Below, piece by piece: positions 16,323-24,632 of a stretch of DNA of 47,706 nucleotides (position 1 is the first letter of the stretch; each line of letters opens with the position of its first letter). A model generated the notes under the pieces. The model was not told the origin of the DNA and did no database searches. It saw only the letters and a list, made by a program, of their open reading frames with translations. The stretch is from positions 1 through 47,706 of the forward strand of contig JAHJVW010000075.1 in NCBI GenBank assembly GCA_018828585.1, in the 5' to 3' direction. Both the position numbers and the translations under genes were made by a program. This stretch comes from Bacteroidota bacterium. GTDB taxonomy: Bacteria > Bacteroidota > Bacteroidia > Sphingobacteriales > Sphingobacteriaceae.

Positions 16323-18806
16323 ATGTGTAGACGCTTTTTTATCAATAGCTTACTCTTGCTGCAACTTTGCTTTTTTGCAATTACGGCTCAAGCGCAAAAT
16401 CTTTCAGATTCGTTAATTAAGTTTCAGCTTAAAGATACCTCAAAAGTTAGTTTGGGATCATCAGATACTACCTTTAATATTTTGATTAAAAGGGTTGATA
16501 AGTATGCCGATCAGCTCAATCAAATTAATACTCAGCTAAGTAATGGGTTTGATACGCTTGAAATTAGTGATGATTTACCATTAATAGAAGCCCGTTTAAA
16601 CGTTTTTCAGAATAGGTCTTTTGATGGTAGCGTAGTTACCTTAAGGTTTCTTTCTAATTTTCAAGATTATTTTGCCACACTTCAAAAACAATTGAATAAA
16701 TGGGATAAGCAATTAACCACCTACAATACTTCTTTGGTAGGGATGCAAGAAATTCTATGTTCATTTACTACCGATTCGGTTTTTAGAAATTTACCGGCAG
16801 ATTCGGCTTTAAGAGATCGCTTTTTTACTCGCTTAAATGCTTTAGGGCCAAAATGGCATCGATTAGATTCTAGTAGCAATCAGGCATTATTAAAAATTGG
16901 TCTTTTAGTTAACCGGGTTTCTTCGGCACAGTTAGAGGTAAGCGATTTCAATGATCAAATCAACATCGGGCTAAAAAAATTAAATCAAAGAACCTTCACC
17001 AAAGAATATCCATATATATGGGATTTGAAATCTCCCAATTTTTTTAGCGAGTTAAAAGAAGGACTTTTTGATACCATAAGTATCAATTATAGGCTGTTGA
17101 TGTATTATTTAGGCTTTAGTTATAAAGTCCATATCATCAATGCTGTATTTTTCTTTTTACTGTTTATTTGGCTTTACAACAATAAAAATACGATTGTTAA
17201 AGATCACGATGCTAATGCTAAAACTATTTTTGAACAAGCCCCTTTAGCCTCCCGTTTCCCAATTTTGGCGGCATTAGCAGTAGTTTGCACCATAGGTCCA
17301 TTCTTTTATTATCATCCGCCCATTATTTTAGATCAGATCTATCTATTGGTTTTAATGATTGTTATCGGAATTATTGCCCGAAGATCTTTTTCTGAAACTG
17401 TTTTCCGCTCTTGGTTTATTTTAACAGGTTTTGTGTTTTTGTTAAATGTATCTAATCTATATTTCTTAGTTTATGCATCCGAAAGAATCGTTTTCTTTTT
17501 TCTCACCATCATAGTGCTCATTTTTTCTATCCGATATTACAAAAGGAACATTTTAAACAGCTATCCAGAAAAAATGGAGAAGTTTAGGTATGCGGTTTAT
17601 GCATATTTTGCCTTGCTTGTTTTTTCTATCATAGCCAATATTTTTGGGAGATATAGCTTAGCCAAAATTGCCACAACCACAGCGGTTTTCACCATGGTAG
17701 AAGGGTTAAGCTTATATGTTTTTGTACACATCATCACCGAAGGTATTTACCTTCAGATGGAGGTAGGCAAACTACACATCAGCCAGCTTTCATCTTATCT
17801 CGATTTTAAAAATTTAAAAAATAGAATTGGGAATTTCCTCAAGTTTATAGCCATTATTTTATTGTTTGTATTTTTTACACAAAACCTAGGCATATTCGAT
17901 AATATCTTTGATGAGACCAAAAACTTTTTAAGTCAGGTTAGAAAAATAGGTAGCACTTCCTTTACCTTTGGCAGTTTTATTCTTTTTGTTGGGATTATTT
18001 ATCTCGCCACTGTGATTGGAAAAGTAGTAAGTTATTTTTTCGAATTTGCCGATGAAAGCATCCGTAAAAAATCTCGAAAGGCAAAATACAGTTCTTCATT
18101 ACTTTTAGTACGACTCTCTATTTGGGTAATTGGATTTTTAATAGCCATTGCAGCTTCTGGCATTCCCTTAGATAAAATCACCATTATTATTGGTGCTTTG
18201 GGAGTAGGTATTGGCTTTGGTTTACAAAATATAGTAAATAATGTGGTATCTGGTTTGGTGATGGTTTTTGAAAAACCCATACAAGTTGGTGATTTAATTG
18301 AGGTAGGAAGTGAAGTTGGCACCGTTAGATCCATGGGGATTAGAGCGAGTAAAATTTTAACGCTCGATGGTTCAGAAGTGATTATTCCAAACGGAGATTT
18401 ATTGTCTCAAAACCTCATCAACTGGACACTTAGCAATACCCATAAGCGAATTTCTTTAGAAATTGGTGTAGCCTACGGCTCTGATATTGATTTGGTTAAA
18501 CAAATTTTTAAAGATATCTTAGAAAAGAGAGAGGATGTGATGCAAACCCCCTCGCCACTAATTTTATTGGATAATTTTGGGGATAGCTCTGTAAATTTCA
18601 GAATCCTCTTTTGGGTAGGTGATATAGACAATTGGCTAATCATTAAAAGCATTTTAATGAGTAATATTTTCGAAGAGTTCTATAAGCAAGGCGTACAAAT
18701 CCCTTTCCCACAACGCGATGTTCACATTTATATGAAAGATGGTGACAAAGAGCAAATAATAGGAAAGTTGGCGCCTAAAAATAAATCTGAAAATAACGAA
18801 AATTGA
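16323..18806 (+). CDS. Large MscS-family mechanosensitive channel
   Basis: 827 residues. A signal peptide (about 1-25, TAQA-Q) is followed by a periplasmic helical region (about 26-245) and many membrane segments (about 260-610). The last segments and the MscS core are clear: the pore helix region GALGVGIGFGLQNIVNNVV, then the beta domain FEKPIQVGDLIEVGSEVGTV and RSMGIRASKILTLDGSEVI. These channels open under membrane tension to release solutes during osmotic down-shock. The extra N-terminal region resembles that of large KefA-like members. It lies between gmk and nadD and overlaps the nadD start by 4 nt, so the two are coupled. Confidence 0.9.
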   Translation: MCRRFFINSLLLLQLCFFAITAQAQNLSDSLIKFQLKDTSKVSLGSSDTTFNILIKRVDKYADQLNQINTQLSNGFDTLEISDDLPLIEARLNVFQNRSFDGSVVTLRFLSNFQDYFATLQKQLNKWDKQLTTYNTSLVGMQEILCSFTTDSVFRNLPADSALRDRFFTRLNALGPKWHRLDSSSNQALLKIGLLVNRVSSAQLEVSDFNDQINIGLKKLNQRTFTKEYPYIWDLKSPNFFSELKEGLFDTISINYRLLMYYLGFSYKVHIINAVFFFLLFIWLYNNKNTIVKDHDANAKTIFEQAPLASRFPILAALAVVCTIGPFFYYHPPIILDQIYLLVLMIVIGIIARRSFSETVFRSWFILTGFVFLLNVSNLYFLVYASERIVFFFLTIIVLIFSIRYYKRNILNSYPEKMEKFRYAVYAYFALLVFSIIANIFGRYSLAKIATTTAVFTMVEGLSLYVFVHIITEGIYLQMEVGKLHISQLSSYLDFKNLKNRIGNFLKFIAIILLFVFFTQNLGIFDNIFDETKNFLSQVRKIGSTSFTFGSFILFVGIIYLATVIGKVVSYFFEFADESIRKKSRKAKYSSSLLLVRLSIWVIGFLIAIAASGIPLDKITIIIGALGVGIGFGLQNIVNNVVSGLVMVFEKPIQVGDLIEVGSEVGTVRSMGIRASKILTLDGSEVIIPNGDLLSQNLINWTLSNTHKRISLEIGVAYGSDIDLVKQIFKDILEKREDVMQTPSPLILLDNFGDSSVNFRILFWVGDIDNWLIIKSILMSNIFEEFYKQGVQIPFPQRDVHIYMKDGDKEQIIGKLAPKNKSENNEN

Positions 18807-19375
18807 AAGTAGGTCTGTTTTTTGGTTCATATAACCCGATACACATGGGTCATTTAATTATTGCGAATTACATGGCTAACCATACTGCTTTAGATAAAGT
18901 TTGGCTGGTGGTTTCTCCGCATAATCCTTTAAAAGAAAAAAAGGATTTGATTGAGATTTACGATCGATTAGAAATGGCCAAATTAGCCATTGAGGATTCA
19001 GAAAATATAATGGTGAGTGATGTGGAGCTTAAACTACCACAGCCTTCCTATACGATAGATACTTTAACATTATTAAGAGAGCTTTATCCTCATCATGAAT
19101 TTGTACTCATCATGGGATCAGACAATCTCAAATCTTTAAAAAAATGGAAAAATTATGAACTCATTTTAAGAGATTATCATATTTACGTTTATCCTCGGCC
19201 TGGCTTTATTGTGGAAGAATTTCAGAATCATCCATCAATTACCATTACAAAAACACCTTTAATGGAGCTTTCTTCTTCATTTATCAGGAAAGCTATCTCA
19301 GAAAAAAAAGATGTTAAATTCTTTTTGTCAGATAAAGTCATTGAATTTTTAGAAAGTAAGAGTTTATATAAATAA
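18803..19375 (+). CDS. nadD: Nicotinate-nucleotide adenylyltransferase
   Basis: 190 residues. It joins ATP and nicotinate mononucleotide in NAD synthesis. Visible motifs are GLFFGSYNPIHMGHL (nucleotidyltransferase HxGH), MGSDNLKSLKKWKNY and the C-terminal SSSFIRKAI (ISSTxIR-type). The start is TTG at 18803, which overlaps the stop of the channel gene (TTGA); the family N-terminus MKVGLFFGS begins exactly there. The reading frame gives no better ATG. Confidence 0.95.
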   Translation: MKVGLFFGSYNPIHMGHLIIANYMANHTALDKVWLVVSPHNPLKEKKDLIEIYDRLEMAKLAIEDSENIMVSDVELKLPQPSYTIDTLTLLRELYPHHEFVLIMGSDNLKSLKKWKNYELILRDYHIYVYPRPGFIVEEFQNHPSITITKTPLMELSSSFIRKAISEKKDVKFFLSDKVIEFLESKSLYK

Positions 19376-19378
19376 TTT

Positions 19379-19468
19379 TTGGGCATTCCCTTCGGGCTGG
19401 CTTTTCGCTCATACATCGCAAAGCCTTAATCTCAAGCTGGTATCCGCTTCAATCCCTAATGAAATGCG
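19379..19468 (+). repeat. Dispersed intergenic repeat, copy 2
   Basis: It starts TTGGGCATTCCCTTCGGG, has GGCTTTTCGCTCATAC in the middle and ends GGTATCCGCTTCAATCCC. It begins 4 nt after the nadD stop and has the same ends as the copies at 7429 and 28354. Confidence 0.7.
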
Positions 19469-19498
19469 ATTTTGACAAATTTTGTAGATAACAATCCT

Positions 19499-19506
19499 TA
19501 ATTTTG
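19499..19506 (+). promoter_or_regulatory. -7 promoter box of the miaE-like gene
   Basis: TAATTTTG is a perfect TAnnTTTG box ending 4 nt before the ATG at 19511. TTTGAC at 19471-19476 could serve as the upstream element but lies slightly too far away (24 nt). A leaderless mRNA is likely if this box is used. Confidence 0.5.
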
Positions 19507-19510
19507 CAAC

Positions 19511-20119
19511 ATGAGTGAAAAAACCATGTTTAAACTACAATTACCAACAGATCCGTTTTGGGTAAAAAACGTTGTAGAAAGTAATATCGAAGAAATACTG
19601 GTTGACCATGCTTATTGCGAACAAAAAGCCGCAACTAATGCCATTACTTTAATTATTCAAAATCCTAATATTTCGGAGTTGGTGCAGGAGATGGCTGAGC
19701 TTGTAAAAGAAGAAATGGATCATTTTAAGCGTGTTCATGATATCATTTTGAAGAGAGGTTACGTATTAGGCTTAGAGCGTAAAGATAATTATGTTAATGA
19801 GCTGATGAAGTTCTTAAAGCGTGGTGGTGGAGAAGCAAAGAGAACAGAAAGCATGGTTGATCGTTTATTATTAGCAGCTATGATTGAAGCCAGAAGTTGT
19901 GAGCGTTTTAAAGTGCTGTCAGAGTATGTTGACGATAAAGAATTAGCTGATTTTTATCATGAATTAATGGTATCTGAAGCTAATCATTACACTTTATTTA
20001 TTGGTTTAGCTCGTAAATACGGTATTGGAATTGATGTTGAAAAGCGCTGGCAAGAATGGTTAACCTACGAAGGTGAAGTGATTAAGAATTACGGAAAAGG
20101 CGAAACAATTCATGGATAA
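19511..20119 (+). CDS. miaE: tRNA-(ms2io6A)-hydroxylase (MiaE-like)
   Basis: 202 residues. MiaE enzymes use a diiron site to hydroxylate the modified adenosine 37 of tRNA. The ferritin-like helices hold candidate iron ligands in DHAYCEQKAA, EEMDHFKRVHD, EARSCERFKVL and EANHYTLF (E and H residues at the usual spacing). Length fits the family. The small DUF5808 gene begins 5 nt after the stop. The Bacteroidota members are assigned by homology. Confidence 0.88.
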   Translation: MSEKTMFKLQLPTDPFWVKNVVESNIEEILVDHAYCEQKAATNAITLIIQNPNISELVQEMAELVKEEMDHFKRVHDIILKRGYVLGLERKDNYVNELMKFLKRGGGEAKRTESMVDRLLLAAMIEARSCERFKVLSEYVDDKELADFYHELMVSEANHYTLFIGLARKYGIGIDVEKRWQEWLTYEGEVIKNYGKGETIHG

Positions 20120-20124
20120 GTGAT

Positions 20125-20316
20125 ATGGGAAATAAACAAGATACACACGATTACAAATGGGGATTATTCTATTTTAATCCCGATGACGAAAATTTAATTG
20201 CTCCAAAGGCTAATTCTATCTTCGGGTGGACATTGAATTTCGCCAAACCCTTGGCATATATTTTTATATTGATTTTATTTTTGATTCTTATTCTGATTAC
20301 CCGGTTATTTAAATAG
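20125..20316 (+). CDS. Small DUF5808 membrane protein
   Basis: 63 residues. The DUF5808 signature KWGLFYFNPDDENL...GWTLNFAKP is followed by one membrane helix (AYIFILILFLILILI). Function unknown. It lies 5 nt after miaE and is probably cotranscribed. The C-terminus overlaps the convergent gene by 8 nt. Confidence 0.8.
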   Translation: MGNKQDTHDYKWGLFYFNPDDENLIAPKANSIFGWTLNFAKPLAYIFILILFLILILITRLFK

Positions 20317-21340
20317 CGTTCTTATTAGCTTGGGGCGTTTCTTTCGCCTTCATCTTTATGAAATTGCTCAAGTAATTATCAATTATATCAATATCGATAG
20401 CATCATGAATGAGACCGATGAATAAATCTGGCCTGATGATCATGGTTTTTCTTTCGCCTTTTCTAATCTTAAAATATTCGAAAACGCTTTCGTTCTTTTC
20501 GGTTTGTGGTAAATAATAAAATTGAATAGGATAGTTTAATTGAATCCATCGGGCAATCGCAAATAAATTAGTTGGAATTAAATTGCCAAAAAGAATCAAA
20601 GAAAATTGATGGTAAGCACACCAATGATGTAAGCTAGTCTCAAGCTTTTGCTTTTCGTCATAAATTTTCAAATCAGGGAGTAACTCTCCTGCCTCTACTT
20701 TTCTTTCTTGACTCAGGTGCAAGCTCAACTTACTATCAATCAAATTTGGAAAAGCTTTTATTTTTTTTCTAGCAATTCGATTCAATAAATGGGATGGTTT
20801 ATTTACTTTTTCTAGTTGATTTTTAATAAGGTCGCTTTCGCTAAATCTCGTGTCGAGAATAGTTTGATTAAGCGTTCTTTTTATAACGCCAATGATACGC
20901 CAACCCATCAAAAAGATATTTGTAAGGTTAATGTTTAGCTTATCGGAGATGATGATGTCTTCCTTTTTAAAATGAAATGAAGTTTTGTGATGATGGATTT
21001 GCTCGTCTTTCTCAAGCTCGAATTCAATTTTACCTTTATGGTGTTGTTTAATGCTTGTTTTCCAAATGACGCTACAAAGGTTCTTTGCTAAAAGCTTCAA
21101 AGTTTGTTTGATAAAATCTGAATAATCAATCTGATGATCTTTCAGTTCATATCCAATTTCTTTTAGAAATTTTAGTTCATCATCATCGATTGAGAAATCA
21201 TCAGTATATAGCGTATCAATTTTCTCGTCAGCATCAATTACTAAAACTTTAATTCCATTTGCACTCAATAGTGCAGCAAAAGTTAGAGAAACTAGATTTC
21301 CCACCTCAATTAAAACTTCTGAATTTTCAGGAATTCTCAT
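20309..21340 (-). CDS. Degenerate flavin aromatic-hydroxylase-like protein
   Basis: 343 residues. Read against class A flavin hydroxylases (MhpA/PheA type, about 540-600 residues), four blocks seem to survive in order. An N-terminal Rossmann-like stretch VLIEVGNLVSLTFAALL..GIKVLVIDADEK is followed by a DDDELKFLKEIG block (cf. IDDEALRFLKSIGL). Next comes FLMGWRIIGVIKR (cf. NLGWKLAAVLRG), then the thioredoxin-like C-terminal segment AGELLPDLKIYDE ... FSLILFGN ... FKIRKGERKTMIIRPDLF. The FAD-binding GxGxxG is replaced by EVGNLVS, the GD(A/S)AH motif is absent, and the middle is shortened by about 200 residues. It probably no longer binds FAD. It overlaps the RsmI-like gene by ATGA, with AAAGGAG just upstream. 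The alignment is from memory, so the assignment is inference. Confidence 0.6.
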   Translation of the reverse strand: MRIPENSEVLIEVGNLVSLTFAALLSANGIKVLVIDADEKIDTLYTDDFSIDDDELKFLKEIGYELKDHQIDYSDFIKQTLKLLAKNLCSVIWKTSIKQHHKGKIEFELEKDEQIHHHKTSFHFKKEDIIISDKLNINLTNIFLMGWRIIGVIKRTLNQTILDTRFSESDLIKNQLEKVNKPSHLLNRIARKKIKAFPNLIDSKLSLHLSQERKVEAGELLPDLKIYDEKQKLETSLHHWCAYHQFSLILFGNLIPTNLFAIARWIQLNYPIQFYYLPQTEKNESVFEYFKIRKGERKTMIIRPDLFIGLIHDAIDIDIIDNYLSNFIKMKAKETPQANKNAI

Positions 21341-22050
21341 CTACTCCTTTGCAAAAGAAAAATGGCTGGCTTTTTATGTAAATCAATTTTTTCTTTTTTC
21401 CAATCTCCTATAGATTTGGTTTGTATCAATTCGTCTTCTGCGGTGAGGTTACAAGCAACACACAATTTAGTGTCGTTTTTACAAGAGGCTAAAATGTCAG
21501 TAAATAAAGGGTTGTTTCTAAAAGGCGTTTCGATGAAAAGCTGGGTTTGTTTAAAGCGCTCAGAGAAACCCTCCAACTCTTTAATTCTTTTAATTCTTGC
21601 CATTTTATCGATGGGAATATAGCCATGAAAAGCAAAACTTTGTCCATTAAAGCCCGATCCCATCAAAGCCAAAAGAATAGAACTTGGGCCTACCAACGGA
21701 ATCACTTTAATATTTCTTTTATGAGCTTCGGCAACAATATCGGCGCCAGGATCCGCAACGCCTGGACAACCTGCTTCACTCATTAAACCCACATCATTAC
21801 CAGCTTCTAAACCTTCAAAATATTCACTTAAACTACCATCACGTTGATGCTTTCCATAATCATGAATCATCAATTCACTTTGTGGTGTTTTTAACCCTGC
21901 GTTTTTTAAACAACGCCTTGCGGTTTTTTCATTTTCAACAATATATTCCTTCAAATGATTGATGGTGTTGGATAAATAAGGAGTTAACGATTTCTCTTCC
22001 GCTCCTTCTGCCATTACCACAGGAATTAAATATAATATGCCTTTAATCAT
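21337..22050 (-). CDS. RsmI-like SAM-dependent methyltransferase
   Basis: 237 residues. The tetrapyrrole-methylase-fold core is clear: MSEAGCPGVADPGADIVAEA, IPLVGPSSILLALMGSGF and the C-terminal CVACNLTAEDELIQTKSI. RsmI methylates the ribose of 16S rRNA C1402. The canonical N-terminal TPIGN and AEDTRxT segments are replaced here (YLIPVVMAEGAEEKSL, VENEKTARRCLK), so this is a divergent short paralog seen in Bacteroidota and its target is not certain. The last four bases overlap the start of the hydroxylase-like gene. Confidence 0.82.
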   Translation of the reverse strand: MIKGILYLIPVVMAEGAEEKSLTPYLSNTINHLKEYIVENEKTARRCLKNAGLKTPQSELMIHDYGKHQRDGSLSEYFEGLEAGNDVGLMSEAGCPGVADPGADIVAEAHKRNIKVIPLVGPSSILLALMGSGFNGQSFAFHGYIPIDKMARIKRIKELEGFSERFKQTQLFIETPFRNNPLFTDILASCKNDTKLCVACNLTAEDELIQTKSIGDWKKEKIDLHKKPAIFLLQRSR

Positions 22051-22138
22051 ACTACAAATTAAACCATTTGGCTTTAAATAACTCCAATTACTAAATATTA
22101 AAATTTATTGACACCTTTCTACTATTGCTATCGTCATT

Positions 22139-22159
22139 AATTAAACGCTTTGTTTAATT
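22139..22159. promoter_or_regulatory. Inverted repeat upstream of the DUF6600 gene
   Basis: AATTAAAC and GTTTAATT form an 8-bp perfect inverted repeat with a 5-nt centre. It lies in the 260-nt region between the RsmI-like gene and the DUF6600 gene and could be an operator. Confidence 0.3.
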
Positions 22160-22310
22160 GAAATTAGTTCTTATATCAATATTATAGTTTGATCACTATT
22201 GATAAATCAACAGAATATTTGGTCATATAATAGTATAATAAAACAATTAATGATATTAAACTGAATATTGAGGCGTTAATGATTTATCAATCAATTTAAA
22301 AAAGGGAAAC

Positions 22311-23585
22311 ATGGGCAGTAAAACGAAAAACACGGTGAAGGCTTTAGGAATATTTCTTTTATTCATTGGCCTTAGTTTTAACAGAGTGCAAGCGCACCCT
22401 CGTGAAAACATAAGTTTGCAAGTATTTTATGATGAATTATCATCTTACGGAGATTGGATTAACAACCCACAATACGGTTATGTTTGGCGACCAAATGTAG
22501 ATCGAGACTTTAGACCTTATTACACAAACGGACATTGGGTAATGACAGAATATGGAAACACATGGGTTTCTGATTATAATTGGGGTTGGGCAGCTTTCCA
22601 TTACGGAAGATGGTTTTATGATGATTATGATGGATGGGTTTGGATGCCAGACACCGAATGGGGACCGGCTTGGGTAAGTTGGAGAACTGGTGGAGGATAT
22701 TATGGTTGGGCGCCATTAGCACCTCGAATCAATATCAACATAAATTTTGGAAGATATTATGTGCCAGACAATTATTGGGTGTTTATTCCTCAAAGATGTA
22801 TCTACTATCCTTCTTACGGAAGATATTGGGAGCCAAGAAGAAATGTGTATATTATTCACAATACCACCATTATCAATAATATTTACACCAATAGGAATGC
22901 TAGATATTATAGTGGACCTGGTATTGATGATGTAAGAAGAGCTACTAGAAACGATGTGCCTGTTTATAGAATTGCTGATGATAGCAGACCTGGTACCTCA
23001 AGAGTAACGAGAGATGCTGTAAATATTTACAGACCGGATGTTAGAAGAGAAGAAAATAGAGATGCTGCACCAAGAAATATTGCTAGCACCAATAGCAGAC
23101 CAAGTAGGGAAAGTGATAATGGAACCTTAGGCAGGGGAAATAGTGGAGATAATGCTTATCAAAGGTCTGTAAGATCTGATAATGAAAACAATAATGATAG
23201 GGGAATTCAAAGACCAGATAGACCTAGTAGATCAAGTGATAATAACAGTGGTTCTTCAAGCAGATCTGATGTTCCCAATAGACCAGAAAGAGCAGAGCGT
23301 TCGCAAACTCCTTCAAGTTCACAAAGGCCGGTAGATCGTAGTTCTTCAAATGATTCTAGGAACACACCATCTCGACCAGAGTCAAGTAGAGAAAATAATC
23401 GTCCTGAAAGAGTAGAGCGTAATCAACCTGCACCAAGACAGGAAACAAGAACAGAGAGCAGGCCTCAAAGAAATGAGCCGGTTTCATCTCCTCGTCAGGA
23501 AACTCCAAGGTCTCAACCTCAAAGAGAAAGCGGTTCTCAAAGAACGGAAAGTTCTAACGGAAGACCAAGTAATAGAGGTAATTAA
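22311..23585 (+). CDS. Exported DUF6600 protein with long disordered tail
   Basis: 424 residues. After a signal sequence (about 1-28, VQA-H) residues 40-185 are Tyr/Trp/Gly-rich with repeated motifs such as YGYVWRPN, HYGRWFYDDYDGWVWMP and GGYYGWAPLAP, the DUF6600 pattern. Residues 215-424 are low complexity, rich in Arg, Ser, Pro, Asn and Glu, and should be unstructured. Function is not known; secretion and envelope association are likely. The gene has its own upstream region, with the inverted repeats 22139-22159 and 22199/22290, and its own terminator. Confidence 0.82.
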   Translation: MGSKTKNTVKALGIFLLFIGLSFNRVQAHPRENISLQVFYDELSSYGDWINNPQYGYVWRPNVDRDFRPYYTNGHWVMTEYGNTWVSDYNWGWAAFHYGRWFYDDYDGWVWMPDTEWGPAWVSWRTGGGYYGWAPLAPRINININFGRYYVPDNYWVFIPQRCIYYPSYGRYWEPRRNVYIIHNTTIINNIYTNRNARYYSGPGIDDVRRATRNDVPVYRIADDSRPGTSRVTRDAVNIYRPDVRREENRDAAPRNIASTNSRPSRESDNGTLGRGNSGDNAYQRSVRSDNENNNDRGIQRPDRPSRSSDNNSGSSSRSDVPNRPERAERSQTPSSSQRPVDRSSSNDSRNTPSRPESSRENNRPERVERNQPAPRQETRTESRPQRNEPVSSPRQETPRSQPQRESGSQRTESSNGRPSNRGN

Positions 23586-23604
23586 AAATTAACATATAAA
23601 ACAT

Positions 23605-23648
23605 ACATAAGAGCTCATGATTTAAATCATGGGCTCTTATGTTTTTTT
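23605..23648 (+). terminator. Terminator of the DUF6600 gene
   Basis: ACATAAGAGC and GCTCTTATGT form the outer stem around CATGATTTAAATCATG, followed by seven T residues. The stop codon of the opposing NIPSNAP gene lies inside the T tract, so the element separates convergent transcripts. Confidence 0.85.
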
Positions 23649-24423
23649 ATAAATCAGAGTAAGAGGTACTTCTTAAAAAGGTACTTTCTATTTTAGATAC
23701 AGTATTTTTGTATTCAGGCAATACCGATATTGTTTTCCAAGCCTCATCTGCACCAAAAGCTTTCCAATGTGCTTCTCGGTCGTCCATGTTTTCATAACTA
23801 GTGAGGTACATTAAGTTAGGCATTTTAGATCCTGCAATTACACTTCCATAAAATATAGGATTAAAGTTTAATCGAGTAAAAATTTTTGTTTCACCACCGT
23901 CATTAAACATCTCCACCTTTTTTTGGTGCAATAGTTCAGTAGCGCTTTCGTAACTTCTTAACTCATAAACTTTGTCCTCTGAAGAGTTTTTTAAATTTGG
24001 TTTTTGTAGGATGGGCGCAGTTGAAAAACTGTTTAAAAGAATACTTTCTTTTCTACTATATGGCGCTTCGTTATAGGCAGCTTTTATATATTTGTTGCCT
24101 GCTATTAAGTAATTTTTATCAAGCTCTATCTGTTGATTAACTTTAATAAAATGGCTAAAAGAGTGGTAGGGGATGATTAAGAATAAGCGCTTATCTTGAG
24201 CAAAATCGAGCGGTTTAAAAACCCCAATTCTATCTATCTTTTGCTGATGAAATGCCGGAATAAGTGCTTCCTTTAAATAGTTTTCGGTTTGTTTAACTTG
24301 AGCATCATTCTCAAAGTGGTAAACAATAATTTGAACTAATTCGGCTTGTTTTGCCTTTAATGTGGTAGTTAAAAAACTTAGTAAAATTAAAAATGTAAAG
24401 GTTTTGAGGATAGTTTTTGGCAT
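23647..24423 (-). CDS. Exported NIPSNAP-family protein
   Basis: 258 residues. A signal peptide (about 1-24, TLKA-K) is followed by two NIPSNAP-type ferredoxin-like repeats. The second one, KVYELRSYESATELLHQKK ... MPNLMYLTSYENMDDREAHW, is the classic form; the first (VQIIVYHFENDAQVKQTENYL) is weaker. The family is poorly understood, and Bacteroidota members are usually exported. It is convergent with the DUF6600 gene and divergent from the SMP-30-like gene. Confidence 0.85.
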   Translation of the reverse strand: MPKTILKTFTFLILLSFLTTTLKAKQAELVQIIVYHFENDAQVKQTENYLKEALIPAFHQQKIDRIGVFKPLDFAQDKRLFLIIPYHSFSHFIKVNQQIELDKNYLIAGNKYIKAAYNEAPYSRKESILLNSFSTAPILQKPNLKNSSEDKVYELRSYESATELLHQKKVEMFNDGGETKIFTRLNFNPIFYGSVIAGSKMPNLMYLTSYENMDDREAHWKAFGADEAWKTISVLPEYKNTVSKIESTFLRSTSYSDL

Positions 24424-24632
24424 GATATGGTCTGTTTTATAATGAAAAATTATTAGCTAATTTAGTTTTTGAATATGTTTAAAGTCTTTATTTCTACTAA
24501 AGGTATAACAATTATATCGACTTAAATTGGTGGAAATTAAAAAAACATACATTTTAAAATATTTTACAAGGTTAGAAACCGGAATAGTTTTATCTTGTTG
24601 ATGAGAAAACTATTAAATTTAAAATTAAGAAC

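Noticed and set aside
21362-21786. Two plus-strand frames opposite the RsmI-like gene
   Set aside because: Antisense to a gene with clear methyltransferase motifs, and no conserved pattern in the translations.
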